64,000 nucleotides of DNA from Microbacterium mitrae (GTDB taxonomy: Bacteria; Actinomycetota; Actinomycetes; Actinomycetales; Microbacteriaceae), in NCBI RefSeq assembly GCF_008017445.1, contig NZ_VRSW01000006.1:40336-104335 (forward strand), read 5' to 3'. This document shows, one piece after another, positions 55,196 to 63,352 of the stretch. The first letter of the stretch is position 1, and the number at the start of each line of letters is the position of its first letter. Under the pieces are notes generated by a model. That model searched no databases. It saw nothing but the letters and a program-made list of their open reading frames with translations, and had not been told where the DNA came from. A program made the position numbers and the translations under genes.

Positions 55196-57865
55196 ATGAC
55201 GACGACACCGGATCCGAGCCTGCCGCATCCAGAGCAACCGCCGCGCGTGGTTCCGAGCGCGGCCAGCGCCGAGCCGGTGCTGCCACCCCCGCCCACGCCG
55301 CCAGCGCCACCGACGACGACGGCCGCAGCCGGCTTTGAGCATGCACCGGCCCCCTCCCTGCCGCCAAGCTTCGCGACGCAGTCGGGGGTTTCGCCCGCCG
55401 GGCCGACACCGTCGGGCTACGCCCCGCACCCCGGCTTTGCGCAGCCGATACCGGCCAGCGCACTGGCCTTGGAGCTCAGAAAAATCGGAACCTCGTGGCA
55501 GGTACCTGCGATGGCCGTCGCCATCATGCTGCTCGTGGGTCTTGCCATGGGGGCATGTCTGCTGGCGATGCTTGACGACGCGACCGACTTCATCGCGCGC
55601 GGTGTGCCCTGGGTGCAGAAGCTCCTGCTGGGGTTCGGCATTGTTCTCGGCGGCGGCGTCAAGATGGAGGGCGCTGCGGCCCTCAGCGGCGGAGTTGGCG
55701 TCGCAAGCCTCGGAACCATCGCGGCGATGGGCATGGGGAGTTACCTCGTCGCGCGTCGCGTCGCGCAGCGAGAGTCGGGGCCGGCGGGTAGCGCTGGTGC
55801 CGTCTTGGTGCGCTCGCTCGTTGAGGCTCTGCCTGCGGCATTGATCGCCCTGTTTCTCGCGATTTTCGGTCGAGCCGGCAATACGGTGCTGCTGGTTTCG
55901 CCCGCGCTCGTCGGCGTGCTGTTCACGGTGTGGCTGACCGTAGCGCTGGCACTATTCTTTGCGCGCATGCGCTTTCGCGGCGTCTCCCGGTGGGGAGGGG
56001 CAAGCGCCCTGGTGCGCGAACCGGTCTGGTACGCCACCATCCTGGTCGGCGCGATGTCGATCGTCGTTCTGATCGCGTTTATCGTCGTCAGCATCAAAGA
56101 CGGAACGCTCGTCGCCCTGCTGTGGTTGCCGTACGGGCTCAACGCGGCGGCGTACACCGCGGCGCTGGGGCAGTTCGGGCAACTCGCGGGCACGGGCATG
56201 ACCTCCACCGGCATCGCGATGGCGTGGGACATCCTCGGCGGCTTCGCGATACTGCTCATTCTGGTGACGATGCTGGTGCTGCTGTATCTCGGCGTGTTCC
56301 TGGGCGCGAGGCGCGGCCGCGTGATGACCTTCGCGCCGCACCGCGTCTGGCAATTGCCGCTCGGCGTGCTGGTGTTGAGCATCGCCTTTACCTACACACT
56401 GGGTTCGGTCACGCTGGGTGGCATTGTCAGCGATGCGGTCACCAAGGTTGGCGGCGACGTATGGATCGGGTTGACCTTCGTGACTTCGCTCATCGTCGCG
56501 GTGTTCGCGCTGGCGGTTTCGCTACTCGCCGAGGTCATGCCGGGCATTGCGTACACGCTGAGCCCGAAGTTTTTCGCCTTTCTCGTTGGCCAGCGCGTCG
56601 CTCAGGCGTGGGTTGCCGGCGTGCCGATGGCGCCCGGTGGCGGCCCGGGCGGCGGGTACGCGGGTGGCGGGTATCAGCCACCCGGGCCGCCGCCGATCGG
56701 CTACCCGGTAGCGCAGGCCGGGTTCCCGCCAGCGCAGACCGGGTTCCCGCCAGCGCAGAATGGCTACCCGCAAGCGCCAACCGGCTACCCGACAGTGCCC
56801 TCCGGCCCCGGCCAAGCGCCCTCCGCTCCCGGCCACGCCCCCTACAGTTACGCGGCGCCGGCGGCCATGGCCGTTCCGCCGCCGCCGCGAGCGCCGATGT
56901 CTCGAAAGGCAAGGCGCGCGGTCATCGCATCCGTCGTGTCGGTGGGTGTCATCGGCGTGCTGGTGGGTGGCGCGGCGATCGCCCTCACCGTGATCAACGA
57001 GAATCGTGGCCCGGAGAGCGTGGTGCAGGAGTACCTCGACCATCTCGCTGCCGGCGACGCAGACGCCGCGAGCGCGATGGTTCCGCTGTCGTCTGGCGAT
57101 GCCTCCGATCTGACCCGCAACGATGTTTATAACGCCGAGGGCGTCGAACACTTCACGGTCGGCGACATCACGAGCGAGGTCGATGGTGACAGCGGCGTCG
57201 TGACGGCCGAGCTCACGCTGGGCGGCGAATCGTACGAGGTCGATATTGCGGTCTCGACGGGTGAGAGCGAATTCGGGCTGCTGCGCACATGGGTGATCGA
57301 TGATCCGCTGGTTTTCGATGCCGAAGTGTGGGCTACGGGGGCTGCCGACGTCGAGATTGCGGGCAGCGAACAGACCCTGAGCGAGCAGGAGTTCGGCTAC
57401 TCAGCGACGTTCACGTTGTATCCGGGGATCTACCCGGTGACGCTGAATCCCGACAGCGAGTATCTCTCCGGCGACGAGGCGTCGCTCCTCGCCGCTCCGG
57501 GAGAGCCGATCTACGTCGATCTAGAGGCGTCGCTCAGCGATGAGACGAAAAACGAGGTTCTCGCGAAGGTGAAGGAATTTGTCGCCGCGTGTGCCGAGGT
57601 TCCGACGAATATGTCGCATGACTGCCCCGAAGACGTGAGAGACAAGAATCTCGACTCGCTCGAACTGACAACGCAGGTGTCGGAGCTGGCGTGGCTCGAC
57701 GTGAGCGATCTGAGTTTTGAGACAGACAATGCGACCATCACGATCGTGGCGAATCCCACCACCGCAAAACCCAATCCCGAACCGCAGGAGATCGAGTTCG
57801 CCGTTGGTGGCACGTTCAGCCTCGACGGTGACGAGATCGAAATCGAAATCAGCTACATCTGGTGA
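55196..57865 (+). CDS. Large multi-span protein with Pro-rich repeats and an exported C-terminal domain
   Basis: 889 residues; not a family I recognise. Layout: a Pro/Ala-rich head (1-90), about nine spans (100-470) with long hydrophobic stretches, a Gly/Pro/Tyr linker with seven-residue repeats (GFPPAQT, GFPPAQN, GYPQAPT, GYPTVPS; about 505-530), one more span (ASVVSVGVIGVLVGGAAIAL, about 580-605), and an exported domain. The latter starts ESVVQEYLDHLAAGDADAASAMVPL, like DUF4878/NTF2-like lipoprotein domains, and continues into two beta-rich segments. ATG 55196 follows GAGGGGGAAAC. Divergent from the dsbA gene. Confidence 0.75.
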   Translation: MTTTPDPSLPHPEQPPRVVPSAASAEPVLPPPPTPPAPPTTTAAAGFEHAPAPSLPPSFATQSGVSPAGPTPSGYAPHPGFAQPIPASALALELRKIGTSWQVPAMAVAIMLLVGLAMGACLLAMLDDATDFIARGVPWVQKLLLGFGIVLGGGVKMEGAAALSGGVGVASLGTIAAMGMGSYLVARRVAQRESGPAGSAGAVLVRSLVEALPAALIALFLAIFGRAGNTVLLVSPALVGVLFTVWLTVALALFFARMRFRGVSRWGGASALVREPVWYATILVGAMSIVVLIAFIVVSIKDGTLVALLWLPYGLNAAAYTAALGQFGQLAGTGMTSTGIAMAWDILGGFAILLILVTMLVLLYLGVFLGARRGRVMTFAPHRVWQLPLGVLVLSIAFTYTLGSVTLGGIVSDAVTKVGGDVWIGLTFVTSLIVAVFALAVSLLAEVMPGIAYTLSPKFFAFLVGQRVAQAWVAGVPMAPGGGPGGGYAGGGYQPPGPPPIGYPVAQAGFPPAQTGFPPAQNGYPQAPTGYPTVPSGPGQAPSAPGHAPYSYAAPAAMAVPPPPRAPMSRKARRAVIASVVSVGVIGVLVGGAAIALTVINENRGPESVVQEYLDHLAAGDADAASAMVPLSSGDASDLTRNDVYNAEGVEHFTVGDITSEVDGDSGVVTAELTLGGESYEVDIAVSTGESEFGLLRTWVIDDPLVFDAEVWATGAADVEIAGSEQTLSEQEFGYSATFTLYPGIYPVTLNPDSEYLSGDEASLLAAPGEPIYVDLEASLSDETKNEVLAKVKEFVAACAEVPTNMSHDCPEDVRDKNLDSLELTTQVSELAWLDVSDLSFETDNATITIVANPTTAKPNPEPQEIEFAVGGTFSLDGDEIEIEISYIW

Positions 57866-57891
57866 ACCTCAGCCAGAACGACGGAGGCACG

Positions 57892-58308
57892 ATGGATCGC
57901 GCGAGTTTCTTTGCAGCCAAGCTGCAATGCGAGACAGACCCCAGCGATGTTCACGCCGCCCGCGCGGCGGGTGAAAACCTGGTCATAGTTGATGTGCGTT
58001 CGGCCGAAGCCTTCGCGCAGGGGCGGGTCGCCGGCGCCGTGCACATGCACTACAGCGAGATCGCGCGGCGTGCACCGAATGAGATCGCCCCCGACGCGCA
58101 CGTTGTGGTTTATTGCTGGAGCCCCGGTTGCAATGCGGGCGCCAAGGGTGCGCTGGAATTTGCACGCCTCGGCTACCACGTGCGTGAAATGATCGGCGGC
58201 TTCGAATACTGGGTGCGTGAGGGATACCTGGTTGAAAATGCCGACGGCACGCACCATCGCCCCATTGATCCGCTCACCGGAATCCCCCGCATTCGCACGC
58301 ACACCTGA
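57892..58308 (+). CDS. Rhodanese-like sulfurtransferase
   Basis: 138 residues, single domain. VIVDVRSAEAFAQGRVAGAVHMHYSEI is the CH2A-like start, and the active-site loop YCWSPGCNAGAKGA has catalytic Cys75 with a second Cys80. The C-terminal GGFEYWVREGY is typical. It would transfer sulfane sulfur in the cytosol. ATG 57892 after CGGAGGCACG is preferred over GTG 57862, which overlaps the previous stop. A perfect hairpin overlaps its stop codon. Confidence 0.9.
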   Translation: MDRASFFAAKLQCETDPSDVHAARAAGENLVIVDVRSAEAFAQGRVAGAVHMHYSEIARRAPNEIAPDAHVVVYCWSPGCNAGAKGALEFARLGYHVREMIGGFEYWVREGYLVENADGTHHRPIDPLTGIPRIRTHT

Positions 58309-58334
58309 TGGCGGAACCATGTGGTTCCGCCATC
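58307..58334. terminator. Bidirectional hairpin built from GGAACC/GGTTCC
   Basis: GATGGCGGAACCA (58307-58319) pairs perfectly with TGGTTCCGCCATC (58322-58334); only TG separates the arms, so a few inner pairs must open as the loop. It lies between two convergent genes and overlaps the rhodanese stop. No T-run follows on either side. Confidence 0.6.
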
Positions 58335-58343
58335 ACGAAATGA

Positions 58344-59264
58344 CTAGGCGGAGGCCTGCGTGAGCGTTGCCACCTCGACGTCGGTGAGCTGCAGCGAGAA
58401 CGACGCCACCAGCGCCTCCAACTGCTCGGTGGTTCGTGCCGACGCAATCGGTGCGGCAACGACGGGCTGAGCGCGCAGCCATGCCAAGCTCACGGCCGCG
58501 ACCGGAACCCGGTGAGCTGCGGCAATGCCATCAAGCACGTCGAGCACAGCCACATCGCGCGGGTTCTCGAGGTGAGGAGTCACGCGGTTCAGTCGCTCAG
58601 ACTGCACCGTCTTGCCCGGACGGTACTTGCCGGTCAAGAAGCCGGCTGCGAGCGCGAAATAGGGAACCTCGGCGATGCCGGCAGCGGCAATCACGGGCAG
58701 AGCGCCGTTTTCAATGTCTCGTGACACCAGGTTGTACTCGTCTTGTGAATAGCTGATCGGTGTGAGATTCGCACCGGCCGCGGTGCTCACGGCCGACGCA
58801 ATGCGCTCGGGGCTGAACGCCGAGATACCAATCGTGCGCACCTTGCCTTCGCGTACCAGCTCGTCAAAGGCGGTCAGGTAGTCCAGCTGAGCGACGTCGG
58901 GGTCATCGCGGTGAGCGTAGTAAATGTCAACGAAGTCGGTTTGCAGTCGGCGCAGCGAATCTTCGAGCGCCGCGCGAAGATTGGCGGGGGCGAGGCCCGC
59001 GCGCTCGGGGTGCTGAAAGACTTTCGTGCCGATGACGATCTGCTCGCGCACGCCCGGACGGGCAGCCAGCCACTCGCCGATGATGGTCTCGCTCTCGCCA
59101 CCGGTGTGTCCAGGAACCCACGCGCTGTAGACGTCGGCGGTGTCGATAGCGCGACCGCCGGCGGCAACAAACGCGTCGAGAACTGCAAAGCTGTCGTCAC
59201 GATCGGCCGTCCAGCCGAACACGTTTCCGCCGAGAATCAGGGGGCCAACATCGAGAGTAGTCAT
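58344..59264 (-). CDS. Aldo/keto reductase
   Basis: 306 residues, TIM barrel. Catalytic tetrad in place: Asp41 and Tyr46 (RAIDTADVYSAW), Lys81 (VIGTKVF) and His118 (DIYYAHRDDP). NADPH-binding pieces near the C-terminus include VSLAWLRAQP and PIASARTTEQLEALV. The type resembles YajO/Tas-like reductases of oxo compounds. The ATG follows GGAAGGAAG. Confidence 0.93.
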   Translation of the reverse strand: MTTLDVGPLILGGNVFGWTADRDDSFAVLDAFVAAGGRAIDTADVYSAWVPGHTGGESETIIGEWLAARPGVREQIVIGTKVFQHPERAGLAPANLRAALEDSLRRLQTDFVDIYYAHRDDPDVAQLDYLTAFDELVREGKVRTIGISAFSPERIASAVSTAAGANLTPISYSQDEYNLVSRDIENGALPVIAAAGIAEVPYFALAAGFLTGKYRPGKTVQSERLNRVTPHLENPRDVAVLDVLDGIAAAHRVPVAAVSLAWLRAQPVVAAPIASARTTEQLEALVASFSLQLTDVEVATLTQASA

Positions 59265-59323
59265 GCGTCTTCCTTCCGTTTCTTCGAGCTTAGAGGCGGA
59301 ACCAATGCATCGGGCCCGGCGCG

Positions 59324-59329
59324 TAGGCT
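59324..59329 (+). promoter_or_regulatory. -10 box of a leaderless HAD gene
   Basis: TAGGCT ends 6 bases before ATG 59336. Confidence 0.5.
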
Positions 59330-59335
59330 GGCGTC

Positions 59336-60250
59336 ATGGAACGCATTCATTCGACATCTGCGGCGGCCGGTTCGACACCCGAAATCGGCTTCTTGCTTGA
59401 CGTCGATGGGCCGATCGCGAGCCCCATCACGCGCTCCATCGCGATCCCCAGCATTGTTGACGACCTGGTCGCGCTCACCGCAGCCGGGGTTCCGATCGCC
59501 TTCATCACGGGGCGCTCAGACGCCTTTATTGCCGAGCAGGTGATTGCCCCGCTCTGGGCCGCGGGGCTCGGTGAAGCGCTTCGGATGCCGGGGGCGCGCA
59601 TGTTTGGCGTATTTGAAAAGGGCGGCGCATGGGCGCGGATCGACGCCGACGGCATGAGCGAGACGGTGGTGGACGAATCGGTGGCGTTCAGCCCCGAGGC
59701 GATCGGCGCGGTGCGTGAGCTCGTTGCCGCGCGCTTCGACGACACCATGTTCTTTGACGAGACGAAGCGCGCGATGATTTCCGTCGAGCAGCGCACCGAT
59801 GTCACCGCCGCCGAGTACCACGCGCGCCAGCGGGCCTTTCAGCAGGAGGCGTTCGAACTTCTCGCCGACCTCGGCATTGGGCTCACCTATGGCGAGCAGT
59901 CACACCCCGATGCGGCGGGGGCGGCACCGTATCGCGTGGATCCTACGATCATCTCCACCGATATCGAGTCGGTACTGCTCGACAAAGACCGCGGCGCCGA
60001 GCGCGCGATCGAGTACTTCGCTGCGCTCGGCGATCTGCCCGCCTCGTGGCGAAGCGTTGGCGACTCGCGCAGCGACTACAAGATGGCCGACTACGTGCAC
60101 GGCGCTGGAATGAGCGTCGCGCACGTCGACGTGCGCCCAGCCGACGGCATGCTGGAGCGCCCCTACCCCGTGCTCACCGTCGACGACCTCATTCACGATG
60201 AGGCCGGCGCCCGCCTTCTCTCGCACTGGCGCACCGCCATCGGCGCATAA
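59336..60250 (+). CDS. HAD-superfamily hydrolase (Cof/trehalose-phosphatase-like cap type)
   Basis: 304 residues. Motif I is LLDVDGPIAS (Asp22, Asp24); the proline after DVDG where most have Thr is unusual. Motif II is AFITGRSDAF, then a large alpha/beta cap (100-210), and motif IV is WRSVGDSRSDYKMADYV. The cap and late GDSRSD suggest type II (Cof-like or sucrose/trehalose phosphate phosphatase-like). A cytosolic phosphatase of unknown substrate. Confidence 0.85.
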   Translation: MERIHSTSAAAGSTPEIGFLLDVDGPIASPITRSIAIPSIVDDLVALTAAGVPIAFITGRSDAFIAEQVIAPLWAAGLGEALRMPGARMFGVFEKGGAWARIDADGMSETVVDESVAFSPEAIGAVRELVAARFDDTMFFDETKRAMISVEQRTDVTAAEYHARQRAFQQEAFELLADLGIGLTYGEQSHPDAAGAAPYRVDPTIISTDIESVLLDKDRGAERAIEYFAALGDLPASWRSVGDSRSDYKMADYVHGAGMSVAHVDVRPADGMLERPYPVLTVDDLIHDEAGARLLSHWRTAIGA

Positions 60251-60357
60251 CGCCCCCTCGTTCCGCCCGCGCCGTTCACTTTTGGCGGCGTTGTTACCGA
60301 AGCGGAGTGTTCACCGAGAGGTCAGGCGCACGATATGGCGTTGTCGCCCTCGCACCA

Positions 60358-60363
60358 TAGAAT
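60358..60363 (+). promoter_or_regulatory. -10 box of the first tandem lipoprotein gene
   Basis: TAGAAT predicts a start near 60370 and a leader of about 100 bases. Confidence 0.45.
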
Positions 60364-60373
60364 GAGAAGGATG

Positions 60374-60429
60374 TCGCGAGGCGGGACGCTCGCGATTTGA
60401 GGGGAACAGACTTGTGCGCCGTGCGCACA
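60374..60429 (+). promoter_or_regulatory. Two-hairpin leader before a lipoprotein gene
   Basis: TCGCGAG/CTCGCGA (60374-60380 with 60389-60395) and TGTGCGC/GCGCACA (60413-60419 with 60423-60429) are perfect 7-base stems. They sit between a predicted start near 60370 and the AGGAGA ribosome site. No known riboswitch is recognised. Confidence 0.5.
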
Positions 60430-60468
60430 CCCCTGGATAAGAGGTTCCACTTACACCAGGAGAATATT

Positions 60469-60903
60469 ATGAAGCGCAAACTGATGGCACTGGGTGCAGT
60501 CGCAGCTCTCTCGTTGAGCCTTGCAGCCTGCTCGGGCGGCGGCGTTGGTGGCGGCGAGGAAGCAAAGGTCGCTGACCGCTTCACGCAGTTCTTCGACGGC
60601 CTGATCGCGGGCGACGGCGAGGCAACGTGCGATGTCATGCTCGTTGACGCAACCACCCCGATGAAGGACGACGCGACGACGTACGACCTGTGCGTTTCGA
60701 CCTACGAGGGCCTCGGCGACACCATGAAGGAAGCCATGAAGGACTCGGGCGTCGAGAAGATCGAGGTCACCAAGGTCGAGATCGACGGCGACACCGCAAC
60801 GGTCACCGCAAAGGGTGCTGGAGCACTCGGTGGCGAAGAGTCGCTCACCATGACCAAGGTCGATGGCGACTGGTACCTCAGCCAGGACTCGTTCGCAGGC
60901 TAA
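60469..60903 (+). CDS. Lipoprotein with DUF4878-like domain (tandem copy 1)
   Basis: 144 residues. Lipoprotein signal MKRKLMALGAVAALSLSLAAC, then SGGG linker and a single NTF2-like domain: ADRFTQFFDGLIAGDGEATCDVM, IEVTKVEIDGDTATVTAKG and LTMTKVDGDWYLSQDSF. It parallels the gene at 61059 and the exported part of 55196. The strong AGGAGA ribosome site, structured leader and terminator suggest high expression. Function unknown; such domains bind ligands or partners at the membrane surface. Confidence 0.85.
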   Translation: MKRKLMALGAVAALSLSLAACSGGGVGGGEEAKVADRFTQFFDGLIAGDGEATCDVMLVDATTPMKDDATTYDLCVSTYEGLGDTMKEAMKDSGVEKIEVTKVEIDGDTATVTAKGAGALGGEESLTMTKVDGDWYLSQDSFAG

Positions 60904-60911
60904 TTCTTATC

Positions 60912-60950
60912 AAAGGGGGGCGGCTTCCAACGCGGAAGCCGCCCCCCTTT
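60912..60950 (+). terminator. Rho-independent terminator after lipoprotein gene 1
   Basis: AAAGGGGGGCGGCTTCC pairs with GGAAGCCGCCCCCCTTT around a five-base loop. The following T-tract is short. Confidence 0.85.
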
Positions 60951-60977
60951 GCCGTTCCTGCGGCGATGTACGCTGCC

Positions 60978-61015
60978 CCGTGGTTCCGCATGCCGTGGTT
61001 CCGTCCGGGTTCCGG
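60978..61015. repeat. Small cluster of GTGGTTCC words
   Basis: Two GTGGTTCCG words joined by CATGCC, then GGGTTCCGG, fill the gap before the second lipoprotein gene. The same unit makes up the 17.3 kb array. Confidence 0.65.
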
Positions 61016-61058
61016 CAACTCCATGCGCGCACATAGCCGGGCGTGTTATCAAGGAATC

Positions 61059-61478
61059 ATGATCAAAAAGCTGCTGACCGTGAGCACCATCGCCGCCCTA
61101 GCGCTGGGTTTGGCCGGCTGCAGCGGAACCAGCGAAGAGGACGCGGTCACGCAGACTGCCGAGACCTTCATGAACGCCATGATCGCCGGTGACGGCGAAA
61201 CGGTGTGCGGGTTGAGCCTGCGCGAAGGCGAGGTCGTCACCTCGTCCGACCCGGATTGGGCGGGGTGCGTTGAATCGATCGCGATTCTGAGCGAGGCGCT
61301 CGCCCCCCAGCTGGAGGCCGAGGGCATCACCGAAGTCACCATCGACAAAGCAACGGTCACCGGCGACACCGCCACGATCAAGCTGGAAGACATCAATGGC
61401 GACATCTTCCACGGCCAAACCAGCGTCTTTGCACTGCGTAAGATTGACGGAAAGTGGTACATGGACTCGCCCAGCTAG
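61059..61478 (+). CDS. Lipoprotein with DUF4878-like domain (tandem copy 2)
   Basis: 139 residues. The signal MIKKLLTVSTIAALALGLAGC has lipobox LAGC. The domain repeats the plan of the previous gene: AETFMNAMIAGDGETVCGL, ITEVTIDKATVTGDTATIKL, FALRKIDGKWYMDSPS. Two cysteines in the mature part may pair. The ATG follows AAGGA. It is a diverged duplicate with its own promoter region, separated by a terminator. Confidence 0.85.
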   Translation: MIKKLLTVSTIAALALGLAGCSGTSEEDAVTQTAETFMNAMIAGDGETVCGLSLREGEVVTSSDPDWAGCVESIAILSEALAPQLEAEGITEVTIDKATVTGDTATIKLEDINGDIFHGQTSVFALRKIDGKWYMDSPS

Positions 61479-61502
61479 ATGTCCGTGAGAAAGTGACGTG
61501 AC

Positions 61503-61844
61503 ATGCCTGCGGCAGCAGACCTTCCCCCCTACCAGCGCAATGCTCTCGCGCCGAGCCTGCTCGTCGCGGCGTACCTTTTCGTCTCGCCGCTGCTGGTCTC
61601 GGGCGAATGGCCGTTGGTCACGCGCTTCGTGGTCACGATCTTCGCCGTTATCGTCGGCTGGTACGCGATTCAGGGCCGGCAGTGGTGGTGGTTGCCGATT
61701 CTCGCCGCCATCGCGGTGATCTGGAATCCCGCATATCCGCTGCAACTGGGCGAGGCGTTCTTCACTGTCGCGGCACCCATCGCCGCCGTCACCTTCTTGG
61801 TCGCGGGCGTGCTTATCAAGACGCCGCGGACTGCCGCAAGCTGA
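61503..61844 (+). CDS. Small four-span membrane protein, DUF6804-like
   Basis: 113 residues with four spans (about 15-33, 38-55, 62-78, 84-105) and the aromatic motif GRQWWWLPILAAIAVIWNPAYPLQL. This looks like the DUF6804 family of small bacterial membrane proteins without known function. It starts 24 bases after the lipoprotein gene and could share its transcript. Confidence 0.7.
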   Translation: MPAAADLPPYQRNALAPSLLVAAYLFVSPLLVSGEWPLVTRFVVTIFAVIVGWYAIQGRQWWWLPILAAIAVIWNPAYPLQLGEAFFTVAAPIAAVTFLVAGVLIKTPRTAAS

Positions 61845-62028
61845 GGCCGCACTGATCTAGACCCAGCAGGGGAAGCACCTCATCGACGTGAGGGGGGATC
61901 GTGATCAAGTGCAGTTTCCCCTGCTGGGCCTCGTGCTCCAGGCTCAGGGGCTTCAGCACATCGTGCTATCACGCGCACGAATGCAGAAACTGCTCCCCCT
62001 CGCCCTTCACCGTGACTGACGTCACCAT
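61816..62028 (-). pseudogene. Possible degenerate STAS-like gene
   Basis: The 301-base gap 61845-62145 has no intact gene. On the minus strand, one frame from an ATG at 62028 runs 70 codons with two adjacent stops in the middle (61966-61971). The second half reads LEHEAQQGKLHLITIPPHV and then DEVLPLLGLDQC, which resembles the end of a STAS domain (G-x-L-x-L-x-x-P-x-x-V-x-x-x-L-x-x-x-G-L). No ribosome site is seen. It may be gene debris or chance. Confidence 0.25.
61862..61928. repeat. 13-base perfect inverted repeat with inner hairpin
   Basis: CCCAGCAGGGGAA (61862-61874) and TTCCCCTGCTGGG (61916-61928) match perfectly; between them CCTCA/TGAGG (61878-61882, 61889-61893) forms a small inner stem. 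The long arms are well beyond chance at this distance. It could be a structured RNA, a binding site or a mobile-element trace. Confidence 0.6.
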
Positions 62029-62145
62029 GAAGGAGCGGCGACTCCGCGTGGGCCAAGGCTCACATGGTTCCGCTCTCTCAAGTTACGGAACGCACGCGGC
62101 AGTGTCAACACGCATCCCGCGCATTGCGGCGTGTATGTGCGCGTA

Positions 62146-62784
62146 TTACGGCTTGCGCGTCAGACGCACGATGACAGCGAGCAGCGCAAGAAGGATCACG
62201 CCACCGATCACGAGCGCCCAAATCACCATCGGTGACAGGCCCGGCATCTCGTCAGTGGCGCCGGTGGGCTCAGCCGTTGCATCGGCGGACGCGGTGGCTT
62301 GCGGCGCGGGAGTTGCGGCGGGCGTTGCGCTCGGAGTTGCGGACGGCGTCTCGGTGGCCGCCGCGCCCTGCGTCACCGTAAAGCTCACGATCTCGGCCGA
62401 CGAGGTCGAGATGGCGTGCCCGTCGCTGGAGACGACGCGCCAGTTCACCGAATAGGTGCCCGCCGGCATATCGTCGCGCAACGGAACCACGAGGCTCGCG
62501 CCGTCGACAACGGCTGCACCAGCCGACCAATCGGTTTCACCAGCCTGCGATGCCGCAACCGGATCCGCGCTCGCGAACACCTGCGCCTCCGCGCCATCAG
62601 TCATCAGGTCGGCGGTAAACGTCAGCGTGATCTGAGTCGGCGCAACCTCGACGCTCGCACCCGTCGCCGGGTCGGAACCATCCAGCGCATCGTGCGCGGA
62701 AGCGGGAGCTGCGAGACCGACCGTTGCCAGCAGCGCAACGGCTGTACCCACCAAAACCAAGCGAAGACGCGACGAAACAGACAT
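62146..62784 (-). CDS. CopC-domain exported protein with C-terminal anchor
   Basis: 212 residues. Signal peptide to about residue 30 (ALLATVGLAAPASAH), so the mature protein begins with His, the usual copper ligand of CopC. The domain runs HDALDGSDPATGASVEVAPTQITLTFTADL to GTYSVNWRVVSSDGHAIS, where the second His lies. A Thr/Pro/Ala linker and one span (VIWALVIGGVILLALLAVIV) follow. No CopD gene is adjacent. It may bind copper at the cell surface. Confidence 0.88.
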   Translation of the reverse strand: MSVSSRLRLVLVGTAVALLATVGLAAPASAHDALDGSDPATGASVEVAPTQITLTFTADLMTDGAEAQVFASADPVAASQAGETDWSAGAAVVDGASLVVPLRDDMPAGTYSVNWRVVSSDGHAISTSSAEIVSFTVTQGAAATETPSATPSATPAATPAPQATASADATAEPTGATDEMPGLSPMVIWALVIGGVILLALLAVIVRLTRKP

Positions 62785-62833
62785 GGTTCCATTATCCCGC
62801 GCACCCCCTGAGAGAACCCGATGCTGTGTAGCG

Positions 62834-62874
62834 TTGACGGTGTACCCGATGACGTTTGACGGTGTACCCGATGA
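62834..62874 (+). repeat. 22-base tandem duplication before a small acidic protein gene
   Basis: TTGACGGTGTACCCGATGA occurs at 62834-62852 and 62856-62874, three bases apart. Each begins with a -35-like TTGACG. Confidence 0.7.
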
Positions 62875-62885
62875 ATTGGAGCGAC

Positions 62886-63308
62886 ATGGCTGACATCACC
62901 GACTTTCACCTCGACGAGGACCAAGACCCGGTGGCGCTGGTTCTGTTGCCAACCGGGCAGAGCGTTTCGTTGCGCTGGGTTGATGAAGACGACAACCTCA
63001 CCACCGACGAGGCGCGTCTGCGCGAACTCGCCGATGACGCGCTCGATGGGCTCAGCGGCGAAAAGCTCGAATCGATCGAAGAAGACGTCGTGCGGGAGCT
63101 GACCGAGTCGGCCTTCGAACAGTCCGAGCGCGACGTCGAAGAAGAGGACTACCGCAAGCTCGCCGGCGACATGGAACTCACCGGTGTCACCGTCTTCACC
63201 GACGGCGTCGTCACCCTCGAATACGCGGCCGAGAACAACTACCCCGACCTCGTCATCTACGTGCAGCTCGACCCCGACTTCGCCGTCGAAGACCTCCTCG
63301 TCGAGTAG
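62886..63308 (+). CDS. Acidic cytosolic protein of unknown function
   Basis: 140 residues, with Asp and Glu making up a large share of residues. It starts with a beta segment (PVALVLLPTGQSVSLRW), has an acidic helical middle (ELADDALDGLSGEKLESIEEDVVRELTESAFEQ) and ends with beta sequence (MELTGVTVFTDGVVTLEYAAENNYPDLVIYVQLD). ATG 62886 follows TTGGAGCG. I do not recognise it; the plan resembles DUF2004-like proteins as at 4394 but no clear shared motif is seen. Confidence 0.65.
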   Translation: MADITDFHLDEDQDPVALVLLPTGQSVSLRWVDEDDNLTTDEARLRELADDALDGLSGEKLESIEEDVVRELTESAFEQSERDVEEEDYRKLAGDMELTGVTVFTDGVVTLEYAAENNYPDLVIYVQLDPDFAVEDLLVE

Positions 63309-63352
63309 CTTGTGGGGTTACGTCGCATGCCCGCATGTGACACCCTCAAGGC

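Noticed and set aside
61862..61928. Rho-independent terminator for the small membrane protein gene
   Set aside because: The arms are 41 bases apart and no T-run follows on either strand.
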